Source: Saussurea involucrata (lineage: Eukaryota; Streptophyta; Magnoliopsida; Asterales; Asteraceae). From it: a stretch of 64,000 nucleotides of DNA. The translations under genes were made by a program, and so were the position numbers. The notes below the pieces were generated by a model. It ran no database searches. It had not been told where the DNA came from and saw nothing but the letters and a program-made list of their open reading frames with translations. The DNA lies in the NCBI GenBank assembly GCA_033807775.1, contig CM066321.1, positions 40,400,850 to 40,464,849 on the forward strand, given 5' to 3'. Each line of letters begins with the position of its first letter. Position 1 is the stretch's first letter. Below, piece after piece: positions 10,448 to 23,938 of this stretch.

Positions 10448-11746
10448 GAGGGTAAAATGGTAGAATTCGAAAGAGTAAAATATATGGTAATGGATTAAAA
10501 TTTGGAATCCGAACTCAAGTTAGAACTGCGGGTTCAACTTTCCACAGAAAACGTTCCATGTACGCCCAATGAAAAAGGGACACGTAGGCCATGTCAGAGG
10601 ATGACAGGACGTCGTGCGCGGCCCATTAATGCTAGGTGCGTGGGGTTATTCTTAGACACATGTAATTCACTCTCAGTAAAAGTAACCGTTATTACTACAG
10701 AAATGCCCAAGTAACAGATTGACAGAACTTCTATAGTTTACAGAAGTTCTGTGATTTTGAAAATCTTTGATGTGTATCCCTTTCTCATATATCTCATTGT
10801 TATCATGACTTCTGTGGGGTTCCTTTTTAACCAAAACGTTTTGTAAAGGCATTGGAGAGGATCAAATAGGATTTTTAGTTAAGAGTTTTTTACTCGCAGA
10901 GGTTTTGTGGCTCTGTTGGAACTTGCAGAAGCTCTATGAGGGAAAAAATCTCATAACGAAATATCTATTAACTTTTCTGATCATCCAATTTTTGATCTGT
11001 TTTAAGAGATATTTTTCGGACATATTTGAAATTTGGTGTCCGAAAAAATTGTTATGGAAAAAGTTTTGTTCGAGAAGGTCATGGTGAGTCTGTTTGGTTT
11101 CCGAGATAACATTCCAAAAGATCGATAGAGGTTAAAGTTGCGATCTCAGAGCATATTTCTGGCAGAGCTTCTGTTGAGCTCAGCAGAAGCTCTATGACCT
11201 TAAATTTCTCATAACTCAAATTTTATGAAACTTTTTGATCTTTTGATTTTTGAAATGTTATCCACAGTATATTTAGGACATATTTGACAATTTGTGTCCT
11301 AGAAAACTGTTTTCAAAAACCTTTTGTGCGAGAGACATACCTTTTGGTTCTTCTTTTCTCGGCAGTGATGTCTGACTTCTGTCGATATAGATTCATTGAC
11401 ATTCTTCTTTGGCTTTCCCTTGAAAGTTTTACCTCTGTAGATCATTTCAGGATCCCTTTTTGCTCCCCCTTGATCTAATCACCTCTGTAGATCAGGAATT
11501 TTCCTTTTGCTCCCCCTTGACCTATGCTTGGATCAAAGAATGATAAGTTTTGCATAGAACATAGGTCCTATTTTCCAGAGGTTCTGTAGGGGTTGTCAGA
11601 GGTTCTGAGTAGACTTACAGAAGCTCTGTGATTTTAAGAACTATTTAAGATTGAGAACTTACATACAGAAATAAATTAATTAAAGCAAAAATAATTAGAA
11701 ATATATACATATTTACAGAAGATAAAGTTATACTTACAGAGGATTT
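10448..11746 (-). other. Element A noncoding region between pol and extra ORF
   Basis: About 1.3 kb with no reading frame. It contains dense ACAGARGYTCTGT-type words (for example 11617-11629) and two polypurine-type tracts reading CAAGGGGGAGCAAAA on the minus strand (about 11461-11475 and 11508-11522), 47 bp apart. Repeated polypurine tracts here are a known Sirevirus trait. Confidence 0.8.
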
Positions 11747-14700
11747 TTACGTCATATTGATCATTCCTAACTTACCCACCAAGAAATTGAATCTTTTCTC
11801 GTCTAAAGCTTTGGTGAATAAGTCCGCGAGTTGGTATTCTGTGGGCACGAAATGCATCTCGATTGTACCGTATTCAACATGATGTTTCAAGAAATGGTAC
11901 CTTATATCGATATGCTTGGTTTTTTAGTGTTGCACAGGATTGGCAGAGATAGCAATGGCACTCTTGGAATCACAGAAGATAGGTATTTTGAATAGGATGT
12001 GGCCGTAGTCTTTTAGCTGAGTCTTCATCCATAGAACCTGAGAACAACAGCTAGCAGCAGCAACGTATTCAACTTCTGCAGTGGATGTTGAGACACAATT
12101 TTGCTTTTTGGAGGTCCAACTGACTAGTTTACCACCTAGGAATTGACAACTCCCAGAGGTACTCTTTCTGTCGAGCATGCATCCTCCATAGTCTGAATCT
12201 GTATAAGCTTTAAGACTAAAACCAGAGTTCTGTGGATACCAGAGACCGATATTTTTGGTCCCCTTTAGATATCTAAAGATTCTTTTCACAACATCATAGT
12301 GTGATTTCTTTGGATTAGCTTGATAACGTGCACAAAGACATGTGGCATGCATAATGTCAGGTATGCTTGCAGTTAAGTATAACAGAGATCCAATCATGCC
12401 TCTGTAGAGAGTGCATTCTACAGAGATGCCATCTGGATCTAAGGATAACTTATTTCCAGTGGCTATTGGAGTTTTCATTGCAGAGGTATCAGAGAGGCTA
12501 TACTTGAAAAGAATGTCAGAGACATATTTGGCCTGATTTATAAAAATTCCCTCTGATGTTTGTTTGACTTGGAGTCCGAGGAAGAATGTTAGTTCTCCCA
12601 TCATACTCATTTCAAACTCACTCTGCATGAGTTTTCAAAACTTTTGCACTCTTCTGTGTTAGAAGACCCAAAAATTATGTCATCCACATAGATTTGTACA
12701 AGCATTATTTCACTGTTTTTACGTTTATAGAATAAGGTAGTATCTGTTGTACCTCTGTCGTAGCCATTTACTAGAAGAAAGGTAGAAAGTCGTTCGTACC
12801 ATGCTCTTGGAGCCTGTTTCAGTCCGTACAGAGCTTTTTCAAGGTAGTATACATTCCTTGGGAACTTTGAGCTTTCAAACCCTGGTGGCTGATTTACGTA
12901 AACCTCTTCTTGGATTTCACCGTTGAGAAAAGATGATTTTACGTCCATCTGATAGACTTTAAAACCTCTGTGGGCTGCGAAGGCTAAGAATATTCTTATT
13001 GCTTTGAGCCGTGCGACAGGAGCAAAAGTCTCATCGTAATCTATGCCTTCTTCTTGTCTATAACCCTTGGCCACCAATCGTGCTTTGTTTCTGATGACCA
13101 CTCCATCTTCATCCTTCTTATTTCTGTAGACCCACTTAGTCCCAATGGCCTGTTTCCCTCGTGGCAGAGGTACTAAAGTCCATACTCTGTTACGCTCAAA
13201 CTGCAGAAGTTCTGCTTGCATGACGTCTACCCAGTTTGGGTCATCTAGTGCTTCAGAAATCTTCTTTGGTTCTATCACACTAATAAGATTTGTAAAGAAA
13301 CAAAAATTAGTAGTGGCAGACCTGGTTTTTACTGAGTCAGAAGGTTCTCCGATTATTTGGCTTGGAGGATGGCTTTTTGTCCACTGAGTGGTGCGAGGAA
13401 GATGGTCATCAATGTCATCGAACCTTTCTTCAGAAGCTTCTTGTGGATCTTCTTCTTGTATAGCCTCTGTCGTTCTTCTTACCTTGGTAGAAGATTCTAC
13501 CATTTGTGGAATGATTGGTATGAGTGGTGGTGGAGTTTGTTCCTCTGAGGACGTATAGTCTTGGTCCTCAATTACCTCTGTAATTGGTTCTTCTGTGGAT
13601 TGTGGAGTTTGTTTTTCAGCAGCTTCTGTGGTCGTTTTTCTTGATGTTTCATCTTCTGCATTTTCTTCTTCGGCATTTGCATCTGTAGTATTTATAGAAG
13701 ACGATGAAGCATTATTTGGACCAGTTAGAGTCATACCTGTAGGATTTTGTCCAACAGAAGATGGTTCTTCAGAAACTCTGATGGTTCCAACAGAAGGATC
13801 AATGTCATCGTGGAACATCTCTAAAAATAGAATATTCAAGTCTTCTTTCGTTTGCGAGATGCCAGAGGTTTCTCTTTTAAGTTCGAGTTCTGAACGGATT
13901 TGCTCAGAAGTCATTTGGAAAGAATCATCAAAAGAAACATTGATACTTTCTACGATTTTGCGAGATCTTGTAAGGTATACTCTGTAGGCTTTGGAAGTGG
14001 CAGGGTATCCAATGAATTTTCCTTCATCAGCTTTTACTTCAAACTTTCCTCTTGAATCTCTGTCGTTTAAAACAAAGCATTTACATCCAAACACATGGAA
14101 AAACTTGATGTTTGGCCGCCTTTTGTTGATCAGTTCGTAAGGAGTCTTGATGTGTCTTTTCACAATGGTTGACCGATTCTGTGTGTAACAAGCGGTAGAA
14201 ATTGCTTCTGCCCAAACGTTCATCGGTAATCCGTATGCTTATAGCATAGTTCTTGCGGCTTCCACGAGCGTTAGATTCTTCCTTTCGACTATGCCATTCT
14301 GCTGTGGAGTGCGTGCGGCAGAGAAGTTCTGTGATATTCCTTCTGTAGAAAGATAGGCTTCAATGACAGAGTTTTTAAATTCTGTGCCATTGTCACTTCT
14401 TAACTTCTGTATTCTGCATTCATAAAGAACTTGGATTCTTTTCATTAGATTAATCAAGATGATTGGAACATCCGATTTCTTTCGAACAAATTCAACCCAT
14501 GTGAAGCGCGAATACTCATCAATTAAGACAAGTATATATTTCTTGCCACCTAGGCTCTGTATGGCAATAGGACCGCAGAGGTCGACATGAAGCATGTACA
14601 GAGGCCTAGTGCACGACACATCTGTTTTGCCTCTGTGGGAAGCTCTTCTGAGTTTTCCCATCTCACAGGCAGAACACAAGTGATCCTTATTAAATTTAAC

Positions 14701-14857
14701 ATTACGCAAACCTTTAACTAGATCAAGTTTGACCAATTTATCCAAGGTGTGAAAGTTCAAGTGACAGAACCTGTTATGCCATAACCAGGCTTATTTACTT
14801 TCGCAGGCTACAAGGCAAACTTTGTCCTTGGTTGTTGAACAAAAGTTCATTAGATAC
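11747..14857 (-). pseudogene. Element A pol, 3' part: integrase, RT, RNase H (broken)
   Basis: This is the continuation of A's pol after B's insertion. Minus-strand order: pre-integrase zinc region with WHNRFCHLNFHTL; integrase core with HVDLCGP, RSDNGTEF and TPQQNGIVERK (the D,D-35-E triad is present); serine/threonine-rich linker; copia RT with KWVYRNK, YGLKQAPRAWYERL and the catalytic YVDD (IYVDDIIFG); RNase H with DSDYGGCMLDRKSTSG and CDSKSAIAIS. Lesions: TAA at 14791-14793, TAA at 14239-14241, a 1-base deletion near 12628-12640 and TAA at 11924-11926. The natural stop is at 11747-11749. The left copy of B's duplication GATAC is at 14853-14857. Confidence 0.94.
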
Positions 14858-15685
14858 TGTTAGCTTCAATCTTCCTAATCATAGAAATACTTAGAAGTAG
14901 TGAAAAATAGGCTAAGTATAGAAAAGCCTCTCACAGAGGCTCTGCCACTTCTTCCAGAAGATCCAAGTCCAGAAAGCCACAGAAGCTACAGAGGTAATCA
15001 CAGAACCTCTGTAGTGCGCAAGAAGAAGATTAACTCGGAAACAAGTGGACTGCTCCACAGAAGGTCAGACCATAGAACCTCTGTAATGCCTTACAGAGCC
15101 TCTGTGGTCTGCTATGAAGACTTGGAAGATATTACTGGATACGTTCATCAACTTGCATGGAAAAGTACTGTCAAAACACGTGTCAAGCTCTGAGTGGACT
15201 CAATAGGGCATGGTACAAAATAGACGTCTGCGCCATTTAATGCATTTACCAATAGTACATCTGCTCCATTAAATGCGCATGGCTCAAACAACTGTTCACA
15301 CCATCCAGTTCACTATTCATGCCGTAAAAGGAATAGTGACCTACTTCATAGTCTTCTAAGAGTAGTATAAAAGGAAGTCTCATGTTGAGATCTTCCTAAG
15401 AACGAATACACAAGGAATCACTAATACTCTCAAGCTTTATTGTCAAATATCTGAGTGTTATATTCTCACACACACCAACAGTTCTTAATCTGTTCTTCGT
15501 GTTCTTATTATATATTGAATAACAGTAACTGTTCAAGAAATCCTTTTCATTCTTTACTGTTTTCTTTATATGTGTGCGTTCTAATATCTATCAAACATAT
15601 CTGTTAGTTTAATACGCTTCCGCATCAAACTCTAAACTCAACTAATAGACTGTTAATCTTGATTAAGTGAATCTGGGTTCCAACA
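14858..15685 (+). repeat. Element B 5' LTR
   Basis: 828 bp, begins TGTTAGCTTC, ends GGGTTCCAACA. TATA box TATAAAAG at 15366-15373. Many CAGAGG/CCTCTG words lie in the first 300 bp. Confidence 0.97.
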
Positions 15686-15687
15686 AT

Positions 15688-15699
15688 TGGTATCAGAGC
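15688..15699 (+). other. Element B primer binding site
   Basis: TGGTATCAGAGC immediately after the LTR, complementary to initiator Met tRNA. The leader to gag is only about 156 bases and, unlike C and D, shows no repeat block. Confidence 0.95.
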
Positions 15700-15855
15700 C
15701 TTCCTTGATTTTCAATATCAAGTGATCCACTTATCAAGACTCGTGATAGATATTATTGAGATTTAAAATTGTGTCTGGAAACTGCTTAAACCCAGAAAAT
15801 CTTCAAGCTCATCGAAGTAACTCTTTAGTCATACTTTCTTTCTAAAAATCTTCAA

Positions 15856-18800
15856 ATGACAAATACAAATAATTTCTTTACTACTGGTTCTCTCACTAAA
15901 CCTCCTACTCTCCTTCGAGATGAGTATCCTCAGTGGAAAATAAGAATGGTCCATTTTTTCGAGGGCACTGAAAAAAATCAAGTACAATATCTGTACAATC
16001 CTCCTCCTATTCCCATGACAGTAGTACCTCGTATACCTGCTACTGCTGAATCTGCCGAAATCCCCGAACATCAAAAACCAAAGCCAAAAGGGGAGTGGTC
16101 AACCGAAGATAAAGCAGAAGATGAAGTTGCTCAGAAAACCAAGAGGACATTAATTATGGCAATACCCAACGAACTCTTTCAATCCTTGGATTCATGTGAA
16201 ACAGCGCATGATCTGTGGAAAGAACTGGAAAGACAGTTGGAAGGAGGTGCTAAAACACAAAAAAACCGAAGAACACAGTACATCAATGAATATCATGCAT
16301 TCAAAGCCTCTGCAACAGAATCTCTGCAAACAACATACGACAGATTCAACTCTCTAATCAACCAGTGCAGAAAATCAGGCATTGACAGAACTTCTGAAGA
16401 AAACAATGTCATGTTTTTAAAAAGTCTAAATGAAGAATGGCTCCAGCTGTCTATGTCCCTACAGACAAATCAGGATCTAGACACCTGGACTCTCTCTGGT
16501 CTTTACGGAACATTAGCCGCACAAGAACCTCAGATAGCACAGGCTAAAACACTAACCATTGTACCATATGCATTGGTTAGTAAAACTAAAGAAGATGCAC
16601 AGAGACCAAGAAATGAAAAAGCCACAGAGGAGAAGAAGAGGGAGAAGAAGAAGATGGTGATAATAGACAGTGAAGAAGAAGAGCAAGCAGAAAAAGAAAT
16701 AACTCTTGCGTCACTAGCTAAATCTTTAGCTCTATTGACAAAAGAGTTCAGAGGAAACAGAAGAGGTTCCGGAAATGAAAGATATGATAGAGAAAACAGA
16801 AGAGATGACAGAAGAGAAGAAGAATCGAGTGGCCGACAGAGGTCAAGCGAAAGACATTACAGAGGAAATGACCGACAGAGGTCAGATGACTCGGTAAGCC
16901 ACACGCAGCAAGAATGCTACAAATGCGGCAAACCTGGTCACTATGCAAATGAATGTAGATCAGAGAAAGGCGGAGACCTACAGAAGTCCAATGATCGAAC
17001 AGGAAACACTCCTCAAGGATGTTTTAACTGCGGCAAACCAGGCCATTTTGCGAATGAATGCAGAAGCAGATCAAATCGCCCACAGAGGGACTCTGCTTTC
17101 TACAAAAAGAAAGCCGAGTATTATGCTCAAAAATCCTTAATGGCAAAAGGACATTCTGAGGAGAACACAGAAGACTTCCAGTCAGACTCTACTTCTGACG
17201 ATGAACATACCGCCAATGCCCTCTTCTGTGGCATGGCAGAAGTCGACTCCTGCACTGACTCTGAGGTATCTACTTCAAATTCCAACTCTTGTATTACCTC
17301 TGTAGATGATAATACACTTAGAATTAACATTGAATTAATTGAACTGAAAGAGATAAATCAAATTATTCAGAAAAGACTCACCTTCAATGAGAGAGAAGTA
17401 CGGCTTCTCACTCAAGAAAAAGCAAAGATTTTTGAGGAAAAAGAGAGAATAGAAAAGAATTGGAACAAAACTCTAGATCCTTTAAAAAACAAATTTCTGA
17501 ATTAACCAATACTTTAAAAGATAAAACAAAAGAACTTTCAGTTTCAAGGAGCGAAACTACTGACATAAGAGCTCTTAAAGAATACTTTCAAAGAGAAAGA
17601 GAGGTATTATGGCAAGATTTACTCAGAAGAGAAGTTTTGATTAAAAACTATAAAGATGCACAGAAAGTTTATGAAAAAGTAAACTCACAAATAGGAAGAC
17701 GAGGTATAGGGTATGATGATATCACCCTAGGTGTTGAAGGCAAAAGAAACAAACCTCTGTCCTCTTTATTTGTGATTGGAAAAACGAACAAACCAGATTT
17801 TCCAAATCTAATCTCTGTAAGCAAAAGGGCGAAAATCTCTGTGGATCCTTACTTGAAGAAACATAAGAAGATGATTAACGTGTGGTTTGAAAACACAGAC
17901 TCATCATCTTCAACCTCTGTCAATAGAGGTATCAAACCAAAGAAATATCTGAAAACACAAGATCAGATTGGTATCTTCAAGTTTGGTAAACCAGAGACCC
18001 AAACACAGGTTGCTTTTGTCTGTTTGATAAACGTTGAAAAGAAATTATCAGCAGAAGCTCCTGAGTTTAAACCCATTTTTTCAGAAGAAAACTTTAAAAA
18101 TTTAATTGAAAAAGAAATTTTGGAAATATGGAAATCAAGCGTTTTAGAAAATTTCTGTACATCTTCTATAGATAAAACTCTCACTGAAGAAATCTTATTA
18201 GAAACCTCTACAATCTATGAACACTATTCTACAGAGGAAGAAAGCTCGTACGATACATGCTCAGAAAATCCAGCCTCTATTGAAAGAATTGACTCAACCT
18301 CTGTATACGAGGACGATTCATCCTCTGACAACTCAGAGACTGATTTCAAATCAGGGATAATTCACTGTGACACAGAGGATGTCAAATTCTCCTCTGAAGT
18401 TCCTCACAGAACTATTTCTCCAAAAGAGAAACTCACAGAAATTCCAATCTGCCAAGATTTTCTAAAATTGAATCTACATATCAAAACCTCTGCTGAGCTT
18501 AAAATGTTACAGAAGACATCTATTGATCCTATAAGTTCTAGATTTTCAAAACCCAAGGTTAATAAATCTTTTTCTTCTGTGACAGTGATGAAAGAAGTTC
18601 ACCACAGAAGCAACCCACAGAAGGCAGGTCCTAAACAGAGCTTTTGCAAACAACATTCGAGTATTCATAGATCTTCTAGTAATAGGAAATCTAATGTAAA
18701 GAAAGAATGTAATGCCTCTGTGGCTGAGTTTAAAAAGTTCAATGAAAAGTTCAAGCAAATTACATCTCATATTCAATACTGTCATTGCTTTGATCTTATG

Positions 18801-18989
18801 TCTAAACTTAATAATCATTTTTCAAGTCAAGACTGTTTCCTCTCTACGACAATTCAAAAGTCAAATCCCACAAAGAAACAATCTGACTCTTCTGCAGAGA
18901 ACAAAATGTATTTCAAGAATGCCAAGGCAAACTTGAAAAACTCTAACAATATTGGACCCATATGGATATGGGTACCTAAATCTCTGTGA
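15856..18989 (+). pseudogene. Element B gag, one frameshift
   Basis: ATG at 15856 (MTNTNNFFTTGS). Domains: copia gag N-terminus (DEYPQWKIRM, about residues 20-30), UBN2-type core (about 90-220), acidic/lysine stretch, Arg/Asp-rich RNA-binding region, two CCHC zinc knuckles (CYKCGKPGHYANEC from residue 354 and CFNCGKPGHFANEC from residue 389), then a long coiled-coil/Ser-Thr extension. A missing base in the A-run at 17481-17492, compared with A, shifts the frame; the rest reads to the TGA at 18987-18989 after IWVPKSL. ETQTQ at 17994-18008 resembles a dynein light chain LC8 motif; Sirevirus gag proteins have been reported to bind LC8-like proteins. Gag forms the particle and packages RNA. The long C-terminal extension is typical of Sireviruses. 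Confidence 0.93.
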
Positions 18990-21900
18990 TTGTCCTGCAG
19001 AAGAAGTATGTGCCAATCTGGTATCTAGACTCCGGATGCTCAAGGCACATGACTGGTGACAGAAGTGCACTATCCACGTACAAAGAAACACAAGATGGTG
19101 GATCTGTGACGTTTGGAGACAACAAGAAAGGACACATAAAAGGCTATGGAGTCATAAGGAAAGAAGACGTTTCTGTATACAAAGTTGCATATGTGGATGG
19201 CCTTAAGCACAACCTACTCAGTGTAAGTCAACTTTGTGATACAGGATTCAATGTGTTGTTCAAAAGAACTTTCTGCTCTCTACAAAGTGAAGAAACAAGT
19301 ATGGAACTTCTGCGAGCTGAAAGAATAGGTGATCTATATCTAATGAACTTCAAATCAAAGAACAAAGACAAAGTTTGCCTTGTTGCCTGCAAAAGTGAAG
19401 AAGCCTGGTTATGGCACAACAGGTTCTGTCACTTAAATTTTCACACATTGGAAAAACTGGTCAAACTTGATCTAGTTAAAGGTTTGCCAAATGTTAAATT
19501 CAATAAGGATCATTTATGTTCTGCCTGTGAGATGGGAAAACTCAAAAGAGCTTCCCACAAAGGCAAAACAGATGTATCTTGCACTAGACCTCTGTACATG
19601 CTTCATGTCGACCTCTGCGGTCCCATTGCCATACAGAGCCTAGGTGGCAAGAAATACATACTTGTCCTAATTGATGAGTATTCGCGTTTCACATGGGTTG
19701 AATTCGTTAGAAAGAAATCAGATTTTCCAAATATATTGATAAATCTAATGAAAAGAATCCAAGTTCTTTATAATTGCAGGATACAGAAGTTAAGAAGTGA
19801 CAATGGCACAGAATTTAAAAACTCTGTCATTGAAGCCTATCTTTCAACAGAAGGAATATCACAGAACTTCTCTGTAGCTCGCACTCCACAACAGAACGGT
19901 GTTGTCGAAAGAAAAAATCGAACACTTGTGGAAGCCGCAAGAACTATGATGTCAGCATGCGGATTATCAATGAACTTTTGGGCAGAAGCAATTTCTACTG
20001 CGTGTTATACTCAAAATCGATCAACCATTGTGAAAAGACACCTCAAGACGCCTTACGAATTGCTTAACAAACGGCGGCCAAACATCAAATTTTTCCATGT
20101 ATTCGGATGCAAATGCTTCGTCTTAAACGACAGAGATTCAAGAGGAAAGTTTGATGTAAAAGCAGATGAAGGCAAATTCATTGGATACTCGGCCACTTCC
20201 AAAGCCTACAGAACATTCCTTACAAAGTCTCACAAGATTGTAGAAAGCATCAATGTTTCTTTTGATGATTCATTCCAAATGACTTCTGAACAAATCAGTT
20301 CAGAACTCGCAATTAAAGGGAAATCCTCTGTCATCTCACAAGCAAAAGAAGACTTGGATCTTCTATTTTTAGAGATGCTCCACGAAAACATTGATCCTTC
20401 TGTTGGAACAATCAGGGTTTCTGAAGAACCATCCTCTGTCGGACAAAATCCTACAGGTTTGTCACTAACTGGTCCTAATAATGCTTCATCTTCTTCTGTA
20501 AATACTACAGATGCAATTGCCGAAGCAGAAGAAAGTGCAGAAGATGAAACATCAAGGAAAACGACCACAGAAGCTGCACAAACAACAGAAGAACCAATTA
20601 CAGAGGAAATCGAGGACCAAGACTATACGTCCTCAGAGGAACAAACTCCACCACCACTCGTACCAATCATTCCACAAACGGTAGAATCAACTACCAAGGC
20701 ACGAAGAACAACAGAGGCTACACAAGAAGAAACACAAGAAGTCTCAAAAGAAAGTCTGAATGACATTGATGATCATCTTCCACGCACAACTCAATGGACA
20801 AAAAGCCATCCTCCAAGCCAAATAATCGGAGAACCTTCTGACGCAGTAAAAACAAGGTCTGCCACTGCTAACTTTTGTTTCTTTACAAATTTTATTAGTG
20901 TGATAGAACCAAAGAAGATTTCTGAAGCCCTAGATAACCCAAACTGGGTAGACGCCATGCAAGAAGAACTTTTGCAATTTGAGCGTAACAGAGTATGGAC
21001 TCTAGTACCTCTGCCAAGAGGAAAACAGACCATTGGGACTAAATGGGTCTACAGAAACAAGAAGGATGAAGATGGAGTGGTCATCAGAAACAAAGCAAGA
21101 TTAGTAGCAAAGGGATATAGACAAGAAGAAGGCATAGACTACGATGAAATTTTGCCCCTGTCGCACGGCTCGAAGCAATAAGAATATTCTTAGCCTTCGC
21201 AGCCCACAGAGGTTTTAAAGTCTATCAGATGGACGTAAAATCAGCTTTTCTCAACGGTGAAATTCAAGAAGAGGTCTACGTTAATCAGCCACCAGGATTT
21301 GAAAGCTCAAAGTTTCCAAGGCATGTATACTACCTTGAAAAAGCTCTATATGGACTGAAACAGGCTCCACGAGCATGGTATGAACGACTTTCTACCTTTC
21401 TTCTAGTCAATGGTTACAACAGAGGTACAACATATACTACCTTATTCTATAAACGCAAAAGTAGTGAGATAATGCTTGTACAAATATACGTAGATGACAT
21501 AATTTTTGGGTCTACTAATTCAGAAGAGTGTAAAAGATTTGAAAAACTCATGCAGAGTGAGTTTGAAATGAGTATGATGGGAGAATTAACTTTCTTCCTC
21601 GGACTCCAAGTCAAACAATCATCAGAGGGAATTTTTATAAATCAAGCTAAATATGTCTCTGACATTCTTTCCAAGTATAGCTTCTCTGATGCCTCTGCAA
21701 TGAAAACTCCAATGGCCACTGGAAACAAGTTATTCTTAGATTCAGATGGCATCTCTGTAGAATGCACTCTCTACAGAGGCATGATTGGATCTCTGTTATA
21801 CTTAACAGCAAGCAGACCTGACATTATGCATGCCACATGTCTCTGTGCACGCTATCAAGCTAATCCAAAGAAATCACATTATGATGCCGTAAAGAGAATC

Positions 21901-22431
21901 TTTAGATACCTAAAAGGGACCAAAAATCTTGGTCTCTGGTATCCATAGAACTCTGGTTTTGGTCTTAAAGCTTATACAGATTCAGACTATGGAGGATGCA
22001 TGCTCGACAGAAAGAGTACCTCTGGGAGTTGTCAATTCCTAGGTGGTAAACTAGTCAGTTGGACCTCCAAGAAGCAGAATTGTGTTTCCACATCCACTGC
22101 AGAAGCTGAATACGTTGCTGCCGCTAGCTGTTGTTCTCAGGTTCTATGGATGAAGACTCAGCTAAAAGACTACGGCCACATCCTGTTCAAAATACCCATC
22201 TTCTGCGATTCCAAAAGTGCTATTGCTATCTCTGGCAACCCTGTGCAACACTCAAAAACCAAGCATATCGATATAAGGTATCACTTCTTGAAACATCATG
22301 TTGAATACGGTACAATCGAAATGCATTTTGTGCCCACAGAATATCAACTCGCTGACTTATTCACCAAAGCACTAGACGAGAAAAGATTCAACTTCTTGGT
22401 GGGTAAGATAGGAATGATTAACATGGTGTGA
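18986..22431 (+). pseudogene. Element B pol: protease, integrase, RT, RNase H (one shift, one stop)
   Basis: The frame overlaps the gag stop and has no convincing ATG of its own. Order, numbered from 18986: aspartic protease LDSGCSRHMTG (catalytic Asp about 15), pre-integrase zinc region WHNRFCHLNFH...CSACEMGK, integrase catalytic D209, D272 and E308 with 35 residues between the last two, linker, RT with YGLKQAPRAWYERL and YVDD (codons from 21488), RNase H to the stop at 22429-22431. A 1-base deletion near 21147-21158, compared with A, shifts the frame in early RT, and CAG has become TAG at 21946-21948 in RNase H. Catalytic residues survive on either side. Pol would process the polyprotein, copy RNA to DNA and integrate it. 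Confidence 0.95.
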
Positions 22432-23853
22432 AAAACCTCAGTAAGTATAGTTTTATCTTCTGTAAATAATAAGTAAATATATTGCTTAAATTATTGTTTT
22501 GAAAGATTCTACTTCGTTATGTAAATTCTTAACACCTTCAACAATTCTTGAAACTACAGAGCTTCTGTAAGTCAACTCAGAACCTCTGACGACCCCTACA
22601 GAACCTCTGAAAGACCATGACCTATGTTCTATGCAAAACTTATCATTCTTTGATCCAAGCATAGGTCAAGGGGGAGCAAAAGGAAATTACTTGATCTACA
22701 GAGGTGATTAGGTCAAGGGGGAGCAAAAGGAAATTACTTGATCTACAGAGGTGATTAGGTCAAGGGGGAGCAAAAGGAAATTACTTGATCTACAGAGGTG
22801 ATTAGATCAAGGGGGAGCAAAAGGGAACCCTGAAATGATCTAAAGAGATAAAACTTTCAAGGGAAAGCCAAAGAAAAATGTCGATGACTCCATATCGACA
22901 GAAGTCAGATATCACTGCCGAGAAAAGAAGAACCAAAAGGTATGTCTCTCGCACAAAAGGTTTTTGGAAAACAATTTTCTAGGACAAGAATTGTCAAATA
23001 TGTCCTAAATATACTGTGAATAACATCTCAAAAATCAAAAGCTCAAAAAGTTTCACAAAATTCGAATTAGGAGAAATTTAAGGTCATAGAGCTTCTGCTG
23101 AGCTCAACAGAGCTTCTACAGGAAATATGCTCTGTTATCACAAATTAACCTTCTGTCGATCTTTTGGAATGTTATCTCGGAAACCGAAAACGCAGACCAT
23201 GACCTTCTCGAACAAACCGTTTTTTTTAACAGTTTTCTCGGACACAAACTTTCAAATATGTCCGAAAAACATCTCTTAAACCAAATCAAAAATTGGATGA
23301 TCAAAAATACTAATAAAATTTTTGTTATGAGATTTTTTCTCTCATAGAGCTTCTGCTGGCCCTCACAGAACTTCTGCAAGTTCCAACAGAGCCACAAAAC
23401 CTCTGCGAAGCAAATTTCTTCACAAAAATCCGATTTTATCCTCTCCAATGCCTTTACAAATGTTTTGGTTAAAGAAGAACCCCACAGAAGTCATGATAAC
23501 AATGAGATATATGAAAAAGGGGTAAACATCAAAGATTTTCAAGATCACAGAGCCTCTGTAAACTACAGAAGCTCTGTCAATCTGATTACTTGGGCATCTC
23601 TGTAGTAATAACGGTTACTTTTTCTGCGAGTGAAACTCATATGGCTAAGAACAACTCCACGCGCCTAGCATTAATGGGCCGCGCACGACGTCCTGTCATC
23701 TTCTGACATGGCCTACGTGTCCCATTTTCATTGGGCAAACATGGAACGTTTTTTTTTTGTAAGTTGAACCCGCCGCTCAAACTCGAGTGCGGATTCCAAA
23801 CTTTAATCCATTGCCATATATTTTACCCTTTCGAAGTCTACCGTTTTACCATC
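22432..23853 (+). other. Element B noncoding region between pol and extra ORF
   Basis: About 1.4 kb without a reading frame. It holds the 47-bp polypurine repeats (22664-22851) and many ACAGARGYTCTGT words, for example 22556-22568 and the pair at about 23548-23578. An ACGTGTCCC word lies near 23714-23722 and a TATA box at 23854. It is collinear with A 10448-11746. Confidence 0.85.
22664..22851 (+). repeat. 47-bp tandem repeat, four polypurine-tract units
   Basis: Units start at 22664, 22711, 22758 and 22805; the last is partial and diverged. Each contains CAAGGGGGAGCAAAAGG. A has two such units at the same place with the same 47-bp spacing, so B's array expanded. Confidence 0.93.
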
Positions 23854-23862
23854 CTATAAAAA
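23854..23862 (+). promoter_or_regulatory. TATA box upstream of B extra ORF
   Basis: CTATAAAAA, 85 bases before the ATG at 23939; a start site about 30 bases downstream would leave a leader of roughly 50 bases. The same box and flanks are conserved in A. Confidence 0.62.
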
Positions 23863-23938
23863 CAAACCTTACCCTCTCATAAAACCTTTTACAAACTCTC
23901 ATCTTCTTCTCCGGCGATACCCTGCAAAACACTTGCAA

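Noticed and set aside
18980..19000. Classical -1 frameshift signal between gag and pol
   Set aside because: No X-XXY-YYZ slippery heptamer is visible at the overlap, and C uses a different frame offset from A, B and D.
22664..22851. CRISPR-like direct repeats
   Set aside because: Plant retrotransposon context; the whole 47-bp unit repeats with no variable spacer, and it contains a polypurine tract.
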